Notes: a model not told the origin generated them from the sequence alone. A stretch of DNA of 64,000 bases from Mytilisepta virgata (GCA_028015205.1 CM051520.1:6730501-6794500); one strand, 5' to 3'. Counted from the first letter of the stretch, positions 1 through 11,700 are shown. Made by a program: numbers and translations.

Positions 1-1971
1 AAGGAGGAAAATATGTCCATAAGAAAGGCCGCCAAGTCGTTTGGGGTTCCCTATCAGACACTGAGGGATAGAGTGGCAGGAGACATAGATCCTGAATGTT
101 GCAGCATGGGGAAGCAGCCACTTTTGTCTTTGGATGAGGAAGCTAAATTTGTGGATCATTTGAAGGAGATGGCAGCCATTGGTTACGGTTACACTAGGCA
201 GGAGGTAGCAGATATGGCAACGGCATATGCTATACAATTACGGAAAAAGCAAAACCAGGACCCAGGATTCAGCATGAATTGGTTTTATGGCTTTTTAGGG
301 CGGTGGCCGCAGCTTAAAGTGGTCAAGCCAAGATCTTTAGAAGTGGCAAGAGCTAAAGCTGCCAATGTTCAAAATGTATCCAAATACTTTAAAGAACTTG
401 AAGAAACTCTTTATAAATACCAGTTGAAGGACTCCCCTCATTTGATCTACAATGTAGACGAAACGGGTCTCACTATAAATCACAGACCACCAAATGTTGT
501 TGCAGGGTGTGATACACATGTCCAGGAAGTAACATCTGGAAAGGGACAGACAATAACTCTCTTGGGTTGTGGGAATGCTGTAGGGAATGCAGTGCCTCCA
601 TACTTTGTATTCCCAGGAAAACGGATGGTAGATGGTCTATTGAATGGTTCGTCAGTAGGCGCAGTAGGCACTGTTTCAGAGTCGGGATGGTCTAATTCTG
701 CAATATTTCTTGATTGGCTTAGTAAACACTTCATCAAATTTGTTCCGCGTGGTCAACAAGTACTTTTAATATTTGATGGACACAAATCCCATGTCAATTT
801 AAATGTCTTAGAATGGGCAAAAGCTAATGACATTATCTTACAGTTGTTACCAGCACATACAAGCCATCTACTTCAGCCATTGAATGTTGGATGCTTTGGT
901 CCGTTGCAAAAAATTTATGACAATCTATGCCATAAGTTGATGAGAACCAAAGAATGTGCCATAACGCGTTATGATGTATGTGACTTAGCTTGTAGGGCTT
1001 ATACAACAGCCGTCTGTGCAAATAACCTTCAATCCGCATTCAGAAAAACTGGAATATATCCATTCGATGCTACAATTACTGATGATTTGCCATTAAAACC
1101 ATCAGAAGTGTTCAGTGGAAGTGACAATGTTGATGCTGTCGAGGTAGTTGATAATGTGTTGGATGAGGGTGGAGATAGGATGGATGCAAGTGGTGACAGT
1201 GAGGATGTGGGAGGTGAGAATGAAGATTTGGTTGTTCAGGTTGAAGCTGAGAGGGTTTTAGAAGTAGATAGTGTGAATGAAAGAGGGGATGCTATTGAGC
1301 AAGAGGAAGTCAGAAATAGTAGTGTGAATGACTTTTTTGTTAGGAAGATATCAGCTGTCATGAGTGTGAAAGGGGAGAGAAAGACAAAAAAGAGGAATGT
1401 TTTGAGTGGCATTGTTAGTGGAAATACGGTAACTGAGGATGTAATGATTGAAAAGGTTAGAGAACACAAAAAGAAATACCCAGGTAAGAAAGACTGCAAT
1501 GGAAAGGAATCTTGTGCCAGTGCTGGAGAGAAAGTTAGCAGTGGTAAAAGTGTAGGTACAGGAAAGGGCAAAAAGAAGGTGAGTTCAGGAAGTGGGAAAC
1601 GAAAGAGTACAGTACAGAATGGAGAGTGTAGTAAAGCTGGAAAGGATAGTTGTGAGAAAAGAAGGAAAGGCGGTAAAAGAGGTAAGAAGGCAAAGTTCAG
1701 TGAGGATTCACAGAAAGCAGGGACTAGTTATGTGTATGTAAGTGAAAGCGAGTCAGAAAGTGAGAGTGAGATCGCAGAGAGTGAAAAGTGCTGTGTTTGT
1801 AAACTTTTTACCCCTGAGCAAGTGAGAAACAGTTTGAGTTTGGTGTTTACAAAGTTGGCAAAGTGTGACAGCTGTGGACATTGGGTGCATTTGGTGTATT
1901 GTACGAAAGTGAGGGTTGTCAGAAGGGGTGATAGTTTTAAATGTGTACATTGTGAGGGGGATTGTGAATGA
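1..1971 (+). CDS. Pogo/Tigger-like DDE transposase with C-terminal PHD-like finger, 5' partial at window edge
   Basis: The reading frame is open from base 1; the first Met is at 13 but lies inside the helix-turn-helix (MSIRKAAKSFGVP), so the N-terminus is probably outside the window. Numbering from that Met, residues 1-30 are a psq-type HTH, 40-110 a CENP-B-like second DNA-binding domain, and about 145-340 the DDE_1 nuclease core. The catalytic positions visible are D149 (NVDETG), D255 (FDGHKSH) and, 36 residues on, N291 in LQPLNVGCFG, where pogo-family enzymes normally have Asp. A Ser/Lys/Glu-rich linker (about 370-590) leads to a Cys/His cluster at 593-652 (CCVC, CDSC, a His, CVHC) resembling a PHD finger with H-x3-C instead of H-x2-C. 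The frame is intact over 650 codons without introns. The family role is cut-and-paste DNA transposition; the Asn suggests loss of strand-transfer activity or domestication. AATAAA follows at 1989. Confidence 0.9.
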   Translation, partial: KEENMSIRKAAKSFGVPYQTLRDRVAGDIDPECCSMGKQPLLSLDEEAKFVDHLKEMAAIGYGYTRQEVADMATAYAIQLRKKQNQDPGFSMNWFYGFLGRWPQLKVVKPRSLEVARAKAANVQNVSKYFKELEETLYKYQLKDSPHLIYNVDETGLTINHRPPNVVAGCDTHVQEVTSGKGQTITLLGCGNAVGNAVPPYFVFPGKRMVDGLLNGSSVGAVGTVSESGWSNSAIFLDWLSKHFIKFVPRGQQVLLIFDGHKSHVNLNVLEWAKANDIILQLLPAHTSHLLQPLNVGCFGPLQKIYDNLCHKLMRTKECAITRYDVCDLACRAYTTAVCANNLQSAFRKTGIYPFDATITDDLPLKPSEVFSGSDNVDAVEVVDNVLDEGGDRMDASGDSEDVGGENEDLVVQVEAERVLEVDSVNERGDAIEQEEVRNSSVNDFFVRKISAVMSVKGERKTKKRNVLSGIVSGNTVTEDVMIEKVREHKKKYPGKKDCNGKESCASAGEKVSSGKSVGTGKGKKKVSSGSGKRKSTVQNGECSKAGKDSCEKRRKGGKRGKKAKFSEDSQKAGTSYVYVSESESESESEIAESEKCCVCKLFTPEQVRNSLSLVFTKLAKCDSCGHWVHLVYCTKVRVVRRGDSFKCVHCEGDCE

Positions 1972-1988
1972 AGAATTAATATATGTTT

Positions 1989-1994
1989 AATAAA
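1989..1994 (+). promoter_or_regulatory. Polyadenylation signal AATAAA after the pogo transposase
   Basis: AATAAA lies 18 bases after the stop codon of the pogo-like ORF. An A-rich stretch follows at 2095-2106. The position fits a 3'-end signal for that gene, but no transcript evidence is available here. Confidence 0.4.
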
Positions 1995-2350
1995 ATAAAC
2001 AACCATAATTTTCATACATTTTTTTACTTTTATTCTAAAAAAATATTGATTTGGCCTTCCTGGAATGATTTTCACAATATTCAGAATTGAAACCAAAAAA
2101 AAAAAAGTTTGCAATTCAATAATCCTGGATTATTCAATCGTAAATAATGGAATTTGCTTGGCCTAACTACTATCAAAAACACAGAAGTCATGTGGCCGAT
2201 TTTATGGCACGTGACAAATACGCCATTGACAATTTCTGTGTAGGTTATGTAGGTCAAAAGTCAACAACAAGCGCTCAATTGCCTAACCGGCAACAAAGGT
2301 TAGAAGGAGGAAGGGTTCAACTTTCTATTCCAACATAAAATAAATTAGAT

Positions 2351-2629
2351 TTAAGGTATCCGGACCATAATAGATAATGATAAAAAATTGTATCTCTTTT
2401 TTACCCTAAATGGCGGAACCAAACAATTTAAAGCTGGAATTTTGTATATATATTTTTCTCAAGTTGAAACACACTTTGTTGCTTATATGCAGAGTCTGTA
2501 AAAATTAGTTAGTTATATTAGAATTTCCGAAGTTTGCCGATAATTACCGAGGTCATTTCAATTGCGTTGTATGGAACATCCGGGAACTTTTAAGTAATCA
2601 CGTGGTCATTTATGGTCCGGATACCTTAA
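2351..2629. mobile_element. 279-bp MITE with perfect 20-bp terminal inverted repeats and TTAA ends
   Basis: The left end TTAAGGTATCCGGACCATAA (2351-2370) is repeated exactly as its reverse complement at 2610-2629. Read as a TTAA target duplication plus 16-bp TIRs, this is the layout of a non-autonomous piggyBac-type element. The interior has no ORF. A TA-duplicating (mariner-like) reading of the same ends is also possible. Confidence 0.75.
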
Positions 2630-3230
2630 TAATGTGGCAAGAGAAAATTGCTGAACCTTCTTAGGTGACCGACTTATCAGTATTCGAGGATACTAGGATT
2701 TTTTAGTATAAGGACGTGGATAGTGTAATGCACATTGATAATAAACGCAGAATATTCGTTGTTACAGTGAATATTTATTAAAAGTACTCATGAAATAAGA
2801 CGACAAAATAATAAAATAAAAAAGAAATAAAAATTTCCAGAAGTCGGGCCCCTGTGATACATGTTGGTCTCGTAAACAAGATAAAAGACCATTTATTTAC
2901 AAACATATAAATAGCAAAACTTTGTATAATCAAAATATTATATTTATGTTAAATTTCTGGTACTTACCTGAAATCACTTGTCCATGTTTCATACATGTAG
3001 ATCCACGAGATGAAAACATTGAATTTCACTATGCAACGTAATGTCAAGATATTTAAATTATTCCAAATAACAAACACTTCATTATGTAAGTTAGTCCGTC
3101 AAAACATTAAGATTGGTACCCGAGGTATATAATATACAAGGTTACACGACCAGTCACCTTGACTGGTACCCGACCGTTATTTTACAAGATTGACAATTAC
3201 CGACCGGTATTGGCTAATTTCTTTGGTATC
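2630..3230. other. Intergenic, no gene seen
   Basis: This is AT-rich sequence between the MITE and the MULE. I see no coding signal, only two partly similar 'GGTACCCGA' stretches near 3115 and 3164. Confidence 0.5.
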
Positions 3231-3366
3231 CAGACAACTCGGCCCGAAGACAACTCGGCCCGGGACTACTCGGGCCGATTTTCGAGACAAGTCGGCCCGG
3301 TTCGTAAGACAACTCGGACCACTATAGGACAAGTCGGCCCGATAGAAATTTAATTAACATACTATG
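3231..3366 (+). repeat. Left TIR of the MULE
   Basis: This is the left arm of the inverted repeat. It contains one extra ACAACTCGGCCCG unit relative to the right arm and ends in TTAACATACTATG. Confidence 0.8.
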
Positions 3367-3901
3367 AAAAAAATATATACGATAACTTTTTTTCATTCAA
3401 ATGTGTGTCTTTTTTTCAATGAAATCGAATAAATTACGCTGGTTTTTGGCTTTATAAGAACAAAAAAAAAACTGGCTAGCAAAAAAAAACCACAAAAACT
3501 TCTTTCATGTACGAAAAATTAACATTACAAAAAAAACCTTTATTTTTTCCTGAACTTATGTATTGAATTTTGAAAAAAATTAAGTTTGATTGAAACTTTC
3601 AATAGAAATAGAAAATTATTTTGATCAATTTACAAATGTTTGTAGTTAGTTAATTCGATTACCATTAAGAAAGATTTACTATTTAAATTGGTAATTAATT
3701 AAATAAAATAATTAAATAAAACAATTTAATTCAATTAAGCCTGATTAGCTAGATCAAAAACAATTAACGATTGCAAATTACCCGGCTTGTGTGAGTTTAG
3801 GTGAGAAGTAGTTCAGGAGCGGCTCCCGTTGATGCTAGCTTGGCAAAGCCAACAAATGACTTAAATAGTCGGCCAAGCAATGGTTGGTCATCATTTCCAA
3901 A

Positions 3902-4321
3902 ATGTCAGTCAACTGCAAACAGTGTTCTTCCGATATTAGACCTCGTCAAGAGTCCCTTCTTTGTTACTGCTGTGACAAGTTCTTTCACAGGACATGCACA
4001 CGTATGACACAGAAAGATTACAGAGAGCAGAAGGAACTTCATCGCCGGGTTACCTTCCTCTGCTCAACCTGCACCACCCTTGTCCCCAACCCAGCTGCCG
4101 AGAGTACCAGAATATCTGAAGCCGGCGACCAGACTATTCCATATGAAGACCAAACCATACCGTACACAGACAACTCCATGGGTCCTAACCAGTTAAACCA
4201 GTCATCATTCGACATAACCAGACAGTCCTTCAGCGTCCCTGCTGAAAATCTAGAGTCGTTAGTAACTCATTTTCATATGCCAAAAGAAAATATAATAAAT
4301 GATGAAAGTCTAACGATGTAA
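3902..4321 (+). CDS. PHD/zinc-finger ORF inside the MULE
   Basis: The ORF opens MSVNCKQCSSD and contains C-x2-C, C-x2-C-x4-H-x2-C and C-x2-C groups within its first 60 residues, which is a PHD/RING-like zinc-binding layout (CKQC, CYCC, H, C, CSTC). The rest is Ser/Thr/Pro-rich with a short repeated DQTIPY motif. It sits between the TIRs and upstream of the transposase pieces. It is either the N-terminal part of the transposase gene, spliced onto the FLYWCH exon, or a separate accessory protein. No clean donor site in matching phase was found, so its 3' limit is uncertain. An upstream in-frame Met at 3884 is possible. Confidence 0.55.
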   Translation: MSVNCKQCSSDIRPRQESLLCYCCDKFFHRTCTRMTQKDYREQKELHRRVTFLCSTCTTLVPNPAAESTRISEAGDQTIPYEDQTIPYTDNSMGPNQLNQSSFDITRQSFSVPAENLESLVTHFHMPKENIINDESLTM

Positions 4322-4555
4322 CAACTTAATAAATATTAAACAAGCGTATATTAAATATTAAAATAAACCTACTCTATATTCAATCAAAATTACAACAAAG
4401 TTCCAGACAATAAATTAAGATTATGAAGAGCACATAACAATATAACAACTGGGAAATCAAATTATGTCATTATTATCCTTTACCTTTCGTTTCTTTTTTT
4501 CGTTTTAGCATTTGTGTATGTTTGTTTTTAACATTCTTTTTTTATATCTTTGTAG

Positions 4556-5449
4556 ATCTATCGAAGAAGATCCGATAGAGCACGTTTCAACACTAGAAGC
4601 TGAAGAAACCTTCACATTGGTAGATACAGGTACTCAACGGTGCAAGAGAAAGTTGCTTTCCACTGGGGACAGGCAGTTTGGCGTAAGGTCCAAGAGCATG
4701 GTTTACAGGTATTTTAAGTTCCTACAATCAAGTAATGTTGTATTTAGCCAATTTTTGTCAATGCTTATAATTAAGTTTAAATTTTCGTCATTGCTAATAA
4801 GACCACAGCATGCACAGGGGCTAGTGTACAGTAAAAGAAATACAGTTTATTGCTTATTAATGTAAATATATAATAAAGCTGAATATATCATTTCTTTCAT
4901 TTTTCATTTTAATTCTTTCATTGAACTAATGCATTATTTTATCTTTTCCAGGCAGCCTACGCCAGCCGTGACGATATCTACAAGTTTATGAGACTCGTAT
5001 TCGCCCTGCCATTCTTACCACCCGAGCACATCCCTGACGCATTCGACACACTGAAAGAGAGGGCAACCGAGCAGCTTCACCCTGTGATGACCTATGTAGA
5101 GGACACCTGGTTTAAAAGCACTGTATGGCCCGTATCCGCCTGGAGTGTTTTCGGCAAGAGCATACGCACCAACAACGACGTCGAGGGATGGCACAACCGC
5201 TTCAACAAGCTTGCCCAGAAAGACAACCTACAGTTTTACCTACTTATCCAGCTCATGTACTCAGAGGCAGACAGAATACAACTTCAGCTTAAGATGATCA
5301 GTGAAGGGAAACTACGCCGCCGCCAGAGGAAGAACACGCAAAAGGTACAGTGCAAGATAACTGAGTTGTGGTCAGACTATGCAAGCAACCAGATAACTGC
5401 AAGCCGACTCCTGAAGATGTGTGGTAGCTTATATTCGCCAGGTGTTTAA
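4556..5449 (+). pseudogene. MULE transposase remnant (FLYWCH start fused to C-terminal region)
   Basis: An exon after the acceptor at 4555 encodes the opening of a FLYWCH zinc finger (ETFTLVDTGTQR). Near 4640-4650 the reading switches frame straight into the region downstream of the catalytic core (FHWGQAVWRKVQEHGLQ). An intron with GT at 4709 and AG at 4951 joins this in phase to 4952-5449, which carries ALPFLPPEHI and the family-typical RTNNDVEGWHNRFNKL motif. The rest of FLYWCH and the DDE catalytic domain are absent, so a large internal deletion has removed the catalytic part. The product cannot be an active transposase. Confidence 0.75.
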
Positions 5450-5689
5450 AGTGCTTTTTGAATGACTTTGTATAGAAGTAGTTTTTACTGTATTCATTAT
5501 GTATCCTGCCTCTTGTGTAAATAGATAATTGATTTGTTGTTACTGTTAACTGTTATTGAATATAAAGTATAATAAATGATGTAAAATAGTTTAATGGTTT
5601 TTTATAATATTTATCCATTTATCCATTACAGTATAAAAAAACATTTCATGTGTGGAAAGTCAAAGTAGAAAAGGGATAAAGTGTACATG

Positions 5690-5854
5690 TCCTATAGTGG
5701 TCCGAGTTGTCTTACGAACCGGGCCGACTTGTCCATAGTATGTTAATTAAATTTCTATCGGGCCGACTTGTCCTATAGTGGTCCGAGTTGTCTTACGAAC
5801 CGGGCCGATTTGTCTCGAAAATCGGCCCGAGTAGTCCCGGGCCGAGTTGTCTGG
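5690..5854 (-). repeat. Right TIR of the MULE with an internal duplication
   Basis: This is the reverse complement of 3231-3366. The segment reading TCCTATAGTGGTCCGAG occurs twice (5691 and 5771), so this arm carries a partial tandem duplication of the TIR. Confidence 0.8.
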
Positions 5855-6147
5855 CATTCATTTCTTTCTTTTGAATGGCCGATATGGGGCATGCGCATTC
5901 ACTCATGATTGAACAGCATCGTCGCCTCGTAGGTGAGACTGAAGCACAAAAAGCCCTATTACGGTTGACTGAAGTAATTTTACATTGCCCAAAATGAACA
6001 ATAGACGCCGAAAAATCACCTGAACCGTTATATGTATTTTTTAAATAAGAGAGTGCGATTTTCATAGATGGGCAGGCTTTTAAAGTTGCCGCTGACATAT
6101 AAGGCATAAAATGTGCAACAAAGAGCTTCTTGGATACAGGTACTCTG
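5855..6147. other. No confident gene; one 40-codon plus-strand ORF
   Basis: A small ORF at 5875-5997 begins MADMGHAHSL just outside the MULE. I do not recognise it and cannot separate it from chance. Confidence 0.3.
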
Positions 6148-8262
6148 TAATATTTGGATAAAGTGAAGAATAAGAACTAGATTCTGGTTCAACCAGAATT
6201 GTGCAATACTGGTAGAAAAATTCATTCCAGAATTGTTCTCAACAATTCTGGAAATACCAGAATTGTGCAAAACAATACTAGTATTTCCAGCATTGTATCC
6301 TGGTATAATTCTGGAATTCCAGAATTGTCAACAATTCTGGTATACATATATTTACCAGAATTGTAAAAAGATGTTTACAATTCTGGAAATACCAGAATTG
6401 TAGCAATAACAATGTTGGTTAAACCAGAATTTAAAAAAAAATAATGCTGGAAAATCTAGAATTGTATCATATACAATGCTGGTAAAACCAGCATTGTAAA
6501 ATGAACAATGCTAGTAAAACCAGAATTGTATGACCTACAATGCTGGTACAACCAGAATTGTATGACCTACAATGCTGGTAAAACCAGAATTGTATTACAT
6601 ACAATATACAATGCTGGTACAACCAGAATTGTATGACCTACAATGCTGGTACACAACCAGAATTGTAAGATGTACAATTCTGGTAAAACGAATTGTAAGT
6701 TGACAATGTTTGTACAACCAGCTTTGTAAGATATACAATGCTGGTAAAAGTTCCAACAATGTCGAATTTAGTTAGAATATAGAATATCAGACAAAAACAT
6801 AATAATTTATTGGAGCATTTACAAAGAGACCTATTGTAAAACAACAAATTTAGATTCTTTTTAGTATGATTGGTATTCAATGGCCTCTAAGAACATTTTA
6901 TTTATATTTATCAAACATTAATCTTTTCACATCTGTAAGTCCACTTTAACTCTTGTTTTTAATGAAGGTAATAACAGACTTATTTGTTACCTTTTAAAAA
7001 ATTGTGTATTTGGAATACACATAAACCTGGAGATGTATATTCCCAATAAATTTTTCTATAGAAATGTTTTGATGCCCATGTATATTAGTTTGACAGGACA
7101 AGATAAATGAGTGACAATGAATCCATAAATGAAGCTTATTAAGAGGATTATCCATGTGTTCATTTAACTGAGTTATGATGCATTTTCCTGATTAATCTTA
7201 ATGGTTGTAAAAACAATGCACAGGAAATTACTATTAGTCCAGTCAATCTAGCATAAATTTGACCCTAACCATAAAGTAATTGCAAAAGAAGATTTTTAAG
7301 TTTTAATCTTTAGAATTATATCCCAAATATACACAGAAAAAAGTCCAACAAAATCTAACTTGAGGAAGACTAAAAAATCACGATTTTAAAATTCCTAAGG
7401 AGATTTGCATTGAAAATGGGAGATAACTCTGCAAAAAAAGGCAGAAATATCAATAAAAATTAATATAAAATTATAACTTTACCGCTTCTATTCAGCAGAA
7501 TGTATTGATTCTTGATATTTTAGCCATCTTTTGAGTATAACAAACAACTCTAAAGGTGTTTTCATATCTTTTATCAAGCTACAACCTAGATTTCGTAATT
7601 CATTAGTTGACCAATTATTAAATTTTTCAACATGTCAAGGTAAAGAATCTCAAATTTAATAAAAATGATTAAGCATATATTCTTCTTTTTGTGGTTTAAA
7701 GTTTTTTTAAACAAGGTAGATGCTGAACAAATATAATTTACAGATATAAACAATACCAAATTTCCACATTATTTTTTTTAAAATGGTCACAAAGCCACAA
7801 ATTTGCAATTTCATGAGCAGTGTCTGCAATTCTGGTACATTTGTATAACTAGAATCTTCCAGCATTTTCCAGAATCTGCAATGCTGGTTTAACCAGAATC
7901 TTCCAGCATTGTCCAGAATCTGCAATTCTGGTATAACCAGAATCTTCCAGCATTCTCCAGAATCTGCAATTCTGGTATAACCAGAATCTTCCAGCATTCC
8001 CCAGAATCTGCAATGCTGGTTTAACCAGAATCTTCCAGCATTGTCCAGAATCTGCAATTCTGGTAAATTCTGGGTGATTCATGATGTTCTGTGAAAATTT
8101 GTTACAATGCTGGTTTACCAGAATTTTCCAGCATCTTCCAGTATCTGCAATCCTGGAAAATTCTGGTAACAATTCTGGAATTAATTTTTCTACCAGCATT
8201 GCACAATTCTGGTTGTACCAGAATCTAGTTCTTATTCTTCACTTTATCCGTAATATTTTGTA
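6148..8262. mobile_element. Foldback element built of CCAGAATTGT / CAATGCTGG palindromic units
   Basis: The outer ends are inverted copies: a block around GATAAAGTGAAGAATAAGAA (6156) recurs reversed near 8235-8254. Inside both ends are dense runs of short inverted units such as CCAGAATTGTA and TACAATGCTGG (6180-6750 and 7830-8220). The centre (6780-7800) is AT-rich without ORFs. The open frames crossing the repeats encode only their translation. A relative occurs at 58120-58645. Confidence 0.7.
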
Positions 8263-8744
8263 TATCTGCTTATTATCAAGTAATGCCTCTGGGTGTGTAT
8301 AAATGATATTGTATTTTCCTGCAACAATATCATCCAATGGAACATTTGTTTTTAGACCTACATCATCATCATCCTCCTCATCATCATCACTAAGTAATTC
8401 CCTAAAAGAATGTACAATTTAAAGAAGTTTGTAAATTCATTCACTATCAATACTAAAAGATCTTAAATATAACCTTTTATAATTGTGTTAGAAATTAGTT
8501 TATATATTTACATATATATAGACAATACATGGTCACTGCCAGAAAATAAATTTTGCATCGGTGAGGTTTAGAAAACATGCAGAAAGCGAGACTATCCCTT
8601 TAAATTAAGTTGTTGATACTTGATGTCACAATGTAATTTACTATCTTTAGATGTTGCAAAAATGCACCAGGCTTTATTAGGTAATTAAATAAAGCTTGGG
8701 TTAATTCAGAAGTCTTTATTTGGTTGTAGGATAACTTTATTTTT
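8263..8744. other. No gene seen between the foldback element and the AGCTCACC array
   Basis: AT-rich sequence with one trinucleotide tract; no coding or RNA signal was found. Confidence 0.5.
8362..8393. repeat. (ATC/TCC)n microsatellite-like tract
   Basis: A short run of TCATCATCATCATCCTCCTC-type trinucleotides lies in otherwise unremarkable sequence. Confidence 0.6.
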
Positions 8745-11700
8745 AGCTCACCTGACCCGAAGGGTCATGTGAGCTATTGCTATCACTTGGCGTCCGTCGT
8801 CCGTCCGTCCGTCCGTCGTCCGTTAACTTTTTCAAACGTTAACTCCTCCAACACCATAAGTCCAACTGCAACCAAACTTGGTACAGTTATTAATTGGTAT
8901 GGGTACTACAAATCTATTGTTTGGATTTTTGATTCGTATAAAAACATGGCTGTCATGGCTAAAAATAGAACATAGGGGTAAATCGCAGTTTTTTGCAAAT
9001 AAATCAGAAACGGTCACAGATATCAAAATTCTAGCATAGGGTAAAAGGGATCAGCACCTCAAGATCTACCTGCCCTGAAATTTTGAAGAAGATCCAACCA
9101 CTCATTTCAGAGTTATCACCTTTTTTTTTGACATTTTTGGCTTTTTTTTTATGTTATTATTTCAAAAATCTTCTCCTCTGAAACTACTGAATGGATTTGG
9201 ATAAAACTTAGCATGATTGTTCCTTAGGGTATCCTGCACAAATGTTATGCTTCGATTTTTGATCCATCGAAAAACATGGCCACTGTTACTAAAAATAGAA
9301 CATAGGGGTCAAACAACAGTTTTTCGCAAATATCTCAAAAATCATTAGGTTATGGCAAATTCTGACAGGTTGAAAGTGTTCAGCATGATGAGAGCTACCT
9401 GTGTGCTTATTTTCGTGAAAATCTGTCAACTGATGTTAGAGTTATTGCCCTTTTTTGACATTTTTGGCTTTTTTTTATGTTATTATTTCAAAAATCTTCT
9501 CCTCTGAAACTACTGAATGGATTTGGATAAAACTTAGCATGATTGTTCCTTAGGATATCCTGCACAAAGTTTATGCTTCGATTTTTGATCCGTCGAAAAA
9601 CATGGCCACTGCTACTAAAAATAGAACATAGGGGTCAAACAACAGTTTTTCGCAAGTATCTAAAAAATCATTAGGTTAAGGCAAACTCTGGCAGGTTGAA
9701 AGTGTTCAGCATGATGAGAGCTACCTGAGTGCTGATTTTCTTGAAAATCTGTATACTGATGTTAGAGTTATTGCCCTTTTTAGCTCACCTGACCCGAAGG
9801 GTCATGTGAGCTATTGCTATCACTTGGCGTCCGTCCGTCCGTCCGTCGTCCGTTAACTTTTTCAAACGTTAACTCCTCCAACACCATAAGTCCAACTGCA
9901 ACCAAACTTGGTACAGTTATTAATTGGTATGGGTGCTACAAATCTATTGTTTGGATTTTTGATTCGTATAAAAACATGGCCGTCATGGCTAAAAATAGAA
10001 CATAGGGGTAAATCGCAGTTTTTTGCAAATAAGTCAGAAACGGTCACAGATATCAAAATTCTGGCATAGGGTAAAAGTGATCAGCACCTCAAGATCTACC
10101 TGCCCTGAAATTTTGATGAAGATCCAAATACCCATGTAGGAGTTATTGCCCTTTTTCTGCATTTTTTCCAAATTTTGCACTAATTAAGCTCAATATCTTG
10201 GATACTACAAAGGAAATTTGAAAAATTTCAATTTCATATTGTTAGGCACACAAAGATCTACAAAATTTGTAACAGGATCGAAGTTGTAGGTTCGTTCCTT
10301 TTAGGAGTTATTTGACATTTTTGGCTTTTTTTTATGTTATTATTTCAAAAATCTTCTTCTCTGAAACTACTATTCAAAATCCAATGAAACTTGGTAAGAT
10401 TGTTCCTTAGGGTATCCTGCACAAAGTTTATGCTTCGATTTTTGATCCGTCGAAAAACATGGCCACTGTTACTAAAAATAGAACATAGGGGTCAAACAAC
10501 AGTTTTTCGCAAATATCTCAAAAATCATTAGGTTAAGGCAAATTCTGGCAAGTTGAAAGTGTTCAGCATGATGAGAGTTACCTGTGTGCTGATTTTCGTG
10601 AAAATCTGTCAACTGATGTTAGAGTTATTGCCCTTTTTTGACATTTTTGGTTTTTTTTTATGTTATTATTTCAAAAATCTTCTTCTCTGAAACTACTATT
10701 CAAAATCAAATGAAACTTGGTAAGATTGTTCCTTAGGGTATCCTGCACAAAGTTTATGCTTCGATTTTTGATCCGTCGAAAAACATGGCCACTGTTACTA
10801 AAAATAGCACATAGGGGTCAAACAACAAATTTGCGCAAATATCTCAAAAATCATTAGGTTACGGCAAATTCTGGCAAGTTGAAAGTGTTCAGCATGATGA
10901 GAGTTACCTGTGTGCTGATTTTCGTGAAAATCTGTCAACTGATGTTAGAGTTATTGCCCTTTTTAGCTCACCTGACCCGAAGGGTCATGTGAGCTATTGC
11001 TATCACTTGGCGTCCGTCGTCCGTCCGTCCGTCCGTCGTCCGTTAACTTTTTCAAACGTTAACTCCTCCAACACCATAAGTCCAACTGCAACCAAACTTG
11101 GTACAGTTATTAATTGGTATGGGTGCTACAAATCTATTGTTTGGATTTTTGATTCGTATAAAAACATGGCCGTCATGGCTAAAAATAGAACATAGGGGTA
11201 AATCGCAGTTTTTTGCAAATAAGTCAGAAACGGTCACAGATATCAAAATTCTGGCATAGGGTAAAAGTGATCAGCACCTCAAGATCTACCTGCCCTGAAA
11301 TTTTGAAGAAGATCCAACCACTCATTTCAGAGTTATCACCCTTTTTTTGACATTTTTGGTTTTTTTTATGTTATTATTTCAAAAATCTTCTCCTCTGAAA
11401 CTACTGAATGGATTTGGATAAAACTTAGCATGATTGTTCCTTAGGGTATCCTGCACAAATTTTATGCTTCGATTTTTGATCCATCGAAAAACATGGCCAC
11501 TGTTACTAAAAATAGAACATAGGGGTCAAACAACAGTTTTTTGCAAATATCTCAAAAATCATTAGGCTAAGGCAAACTCTGGCAGATTGAAAGTGTTCAG
11601 CATGATGAGAGCTACCTGTGTGCTTATTTTCGTGAAAATCTGTCGACTGATGTTAGAGTTATTGCCCTTTTTTGACATTTTTGGCTTTTTTTTATGTTAT

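Larger units (their letters stand above)
3231..5854 (+). mobile_element. MULE (Mutator-like) DNA transposon, internally deleted, long complex TIRs
   Basis: About 130 bp starting CAGACAACTCGGCCCG at 3231 recurs inverted at the right, ending near 5854. Both arms contain short subrepeats of the type ACAACTCGGCCCG, and part of the right arm is duplicated (5690-5770 and 5771-5854). Between the arms lie a PHD-like ORF and pieces of a FLYWCH/MULE transposase. The DDE core is missing, so this copy is non-autonomous. No clear 9-bp target duplication is visible at these ends. Confidence 0.8.

Noticed and set aside
2147..2338. 63-codon plus-strand ORF after the pogo gene
   Set aside because: No domain, splice context or homology that I can recognise.
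7707..8199. Overlapping minus-strand frames with repeated ILDNAGRFWLNQ-like peptides
   Set aside because: They are translations of the CCAGAATTGT palindromic repeat, not protein repeats.
8769..11246. Identical 60-70-codon ORFs on both strands in each AGCTCACC unit
   Set aside because: They recur only because the DNA unit recurs; no domain is present and both strands are open at once.
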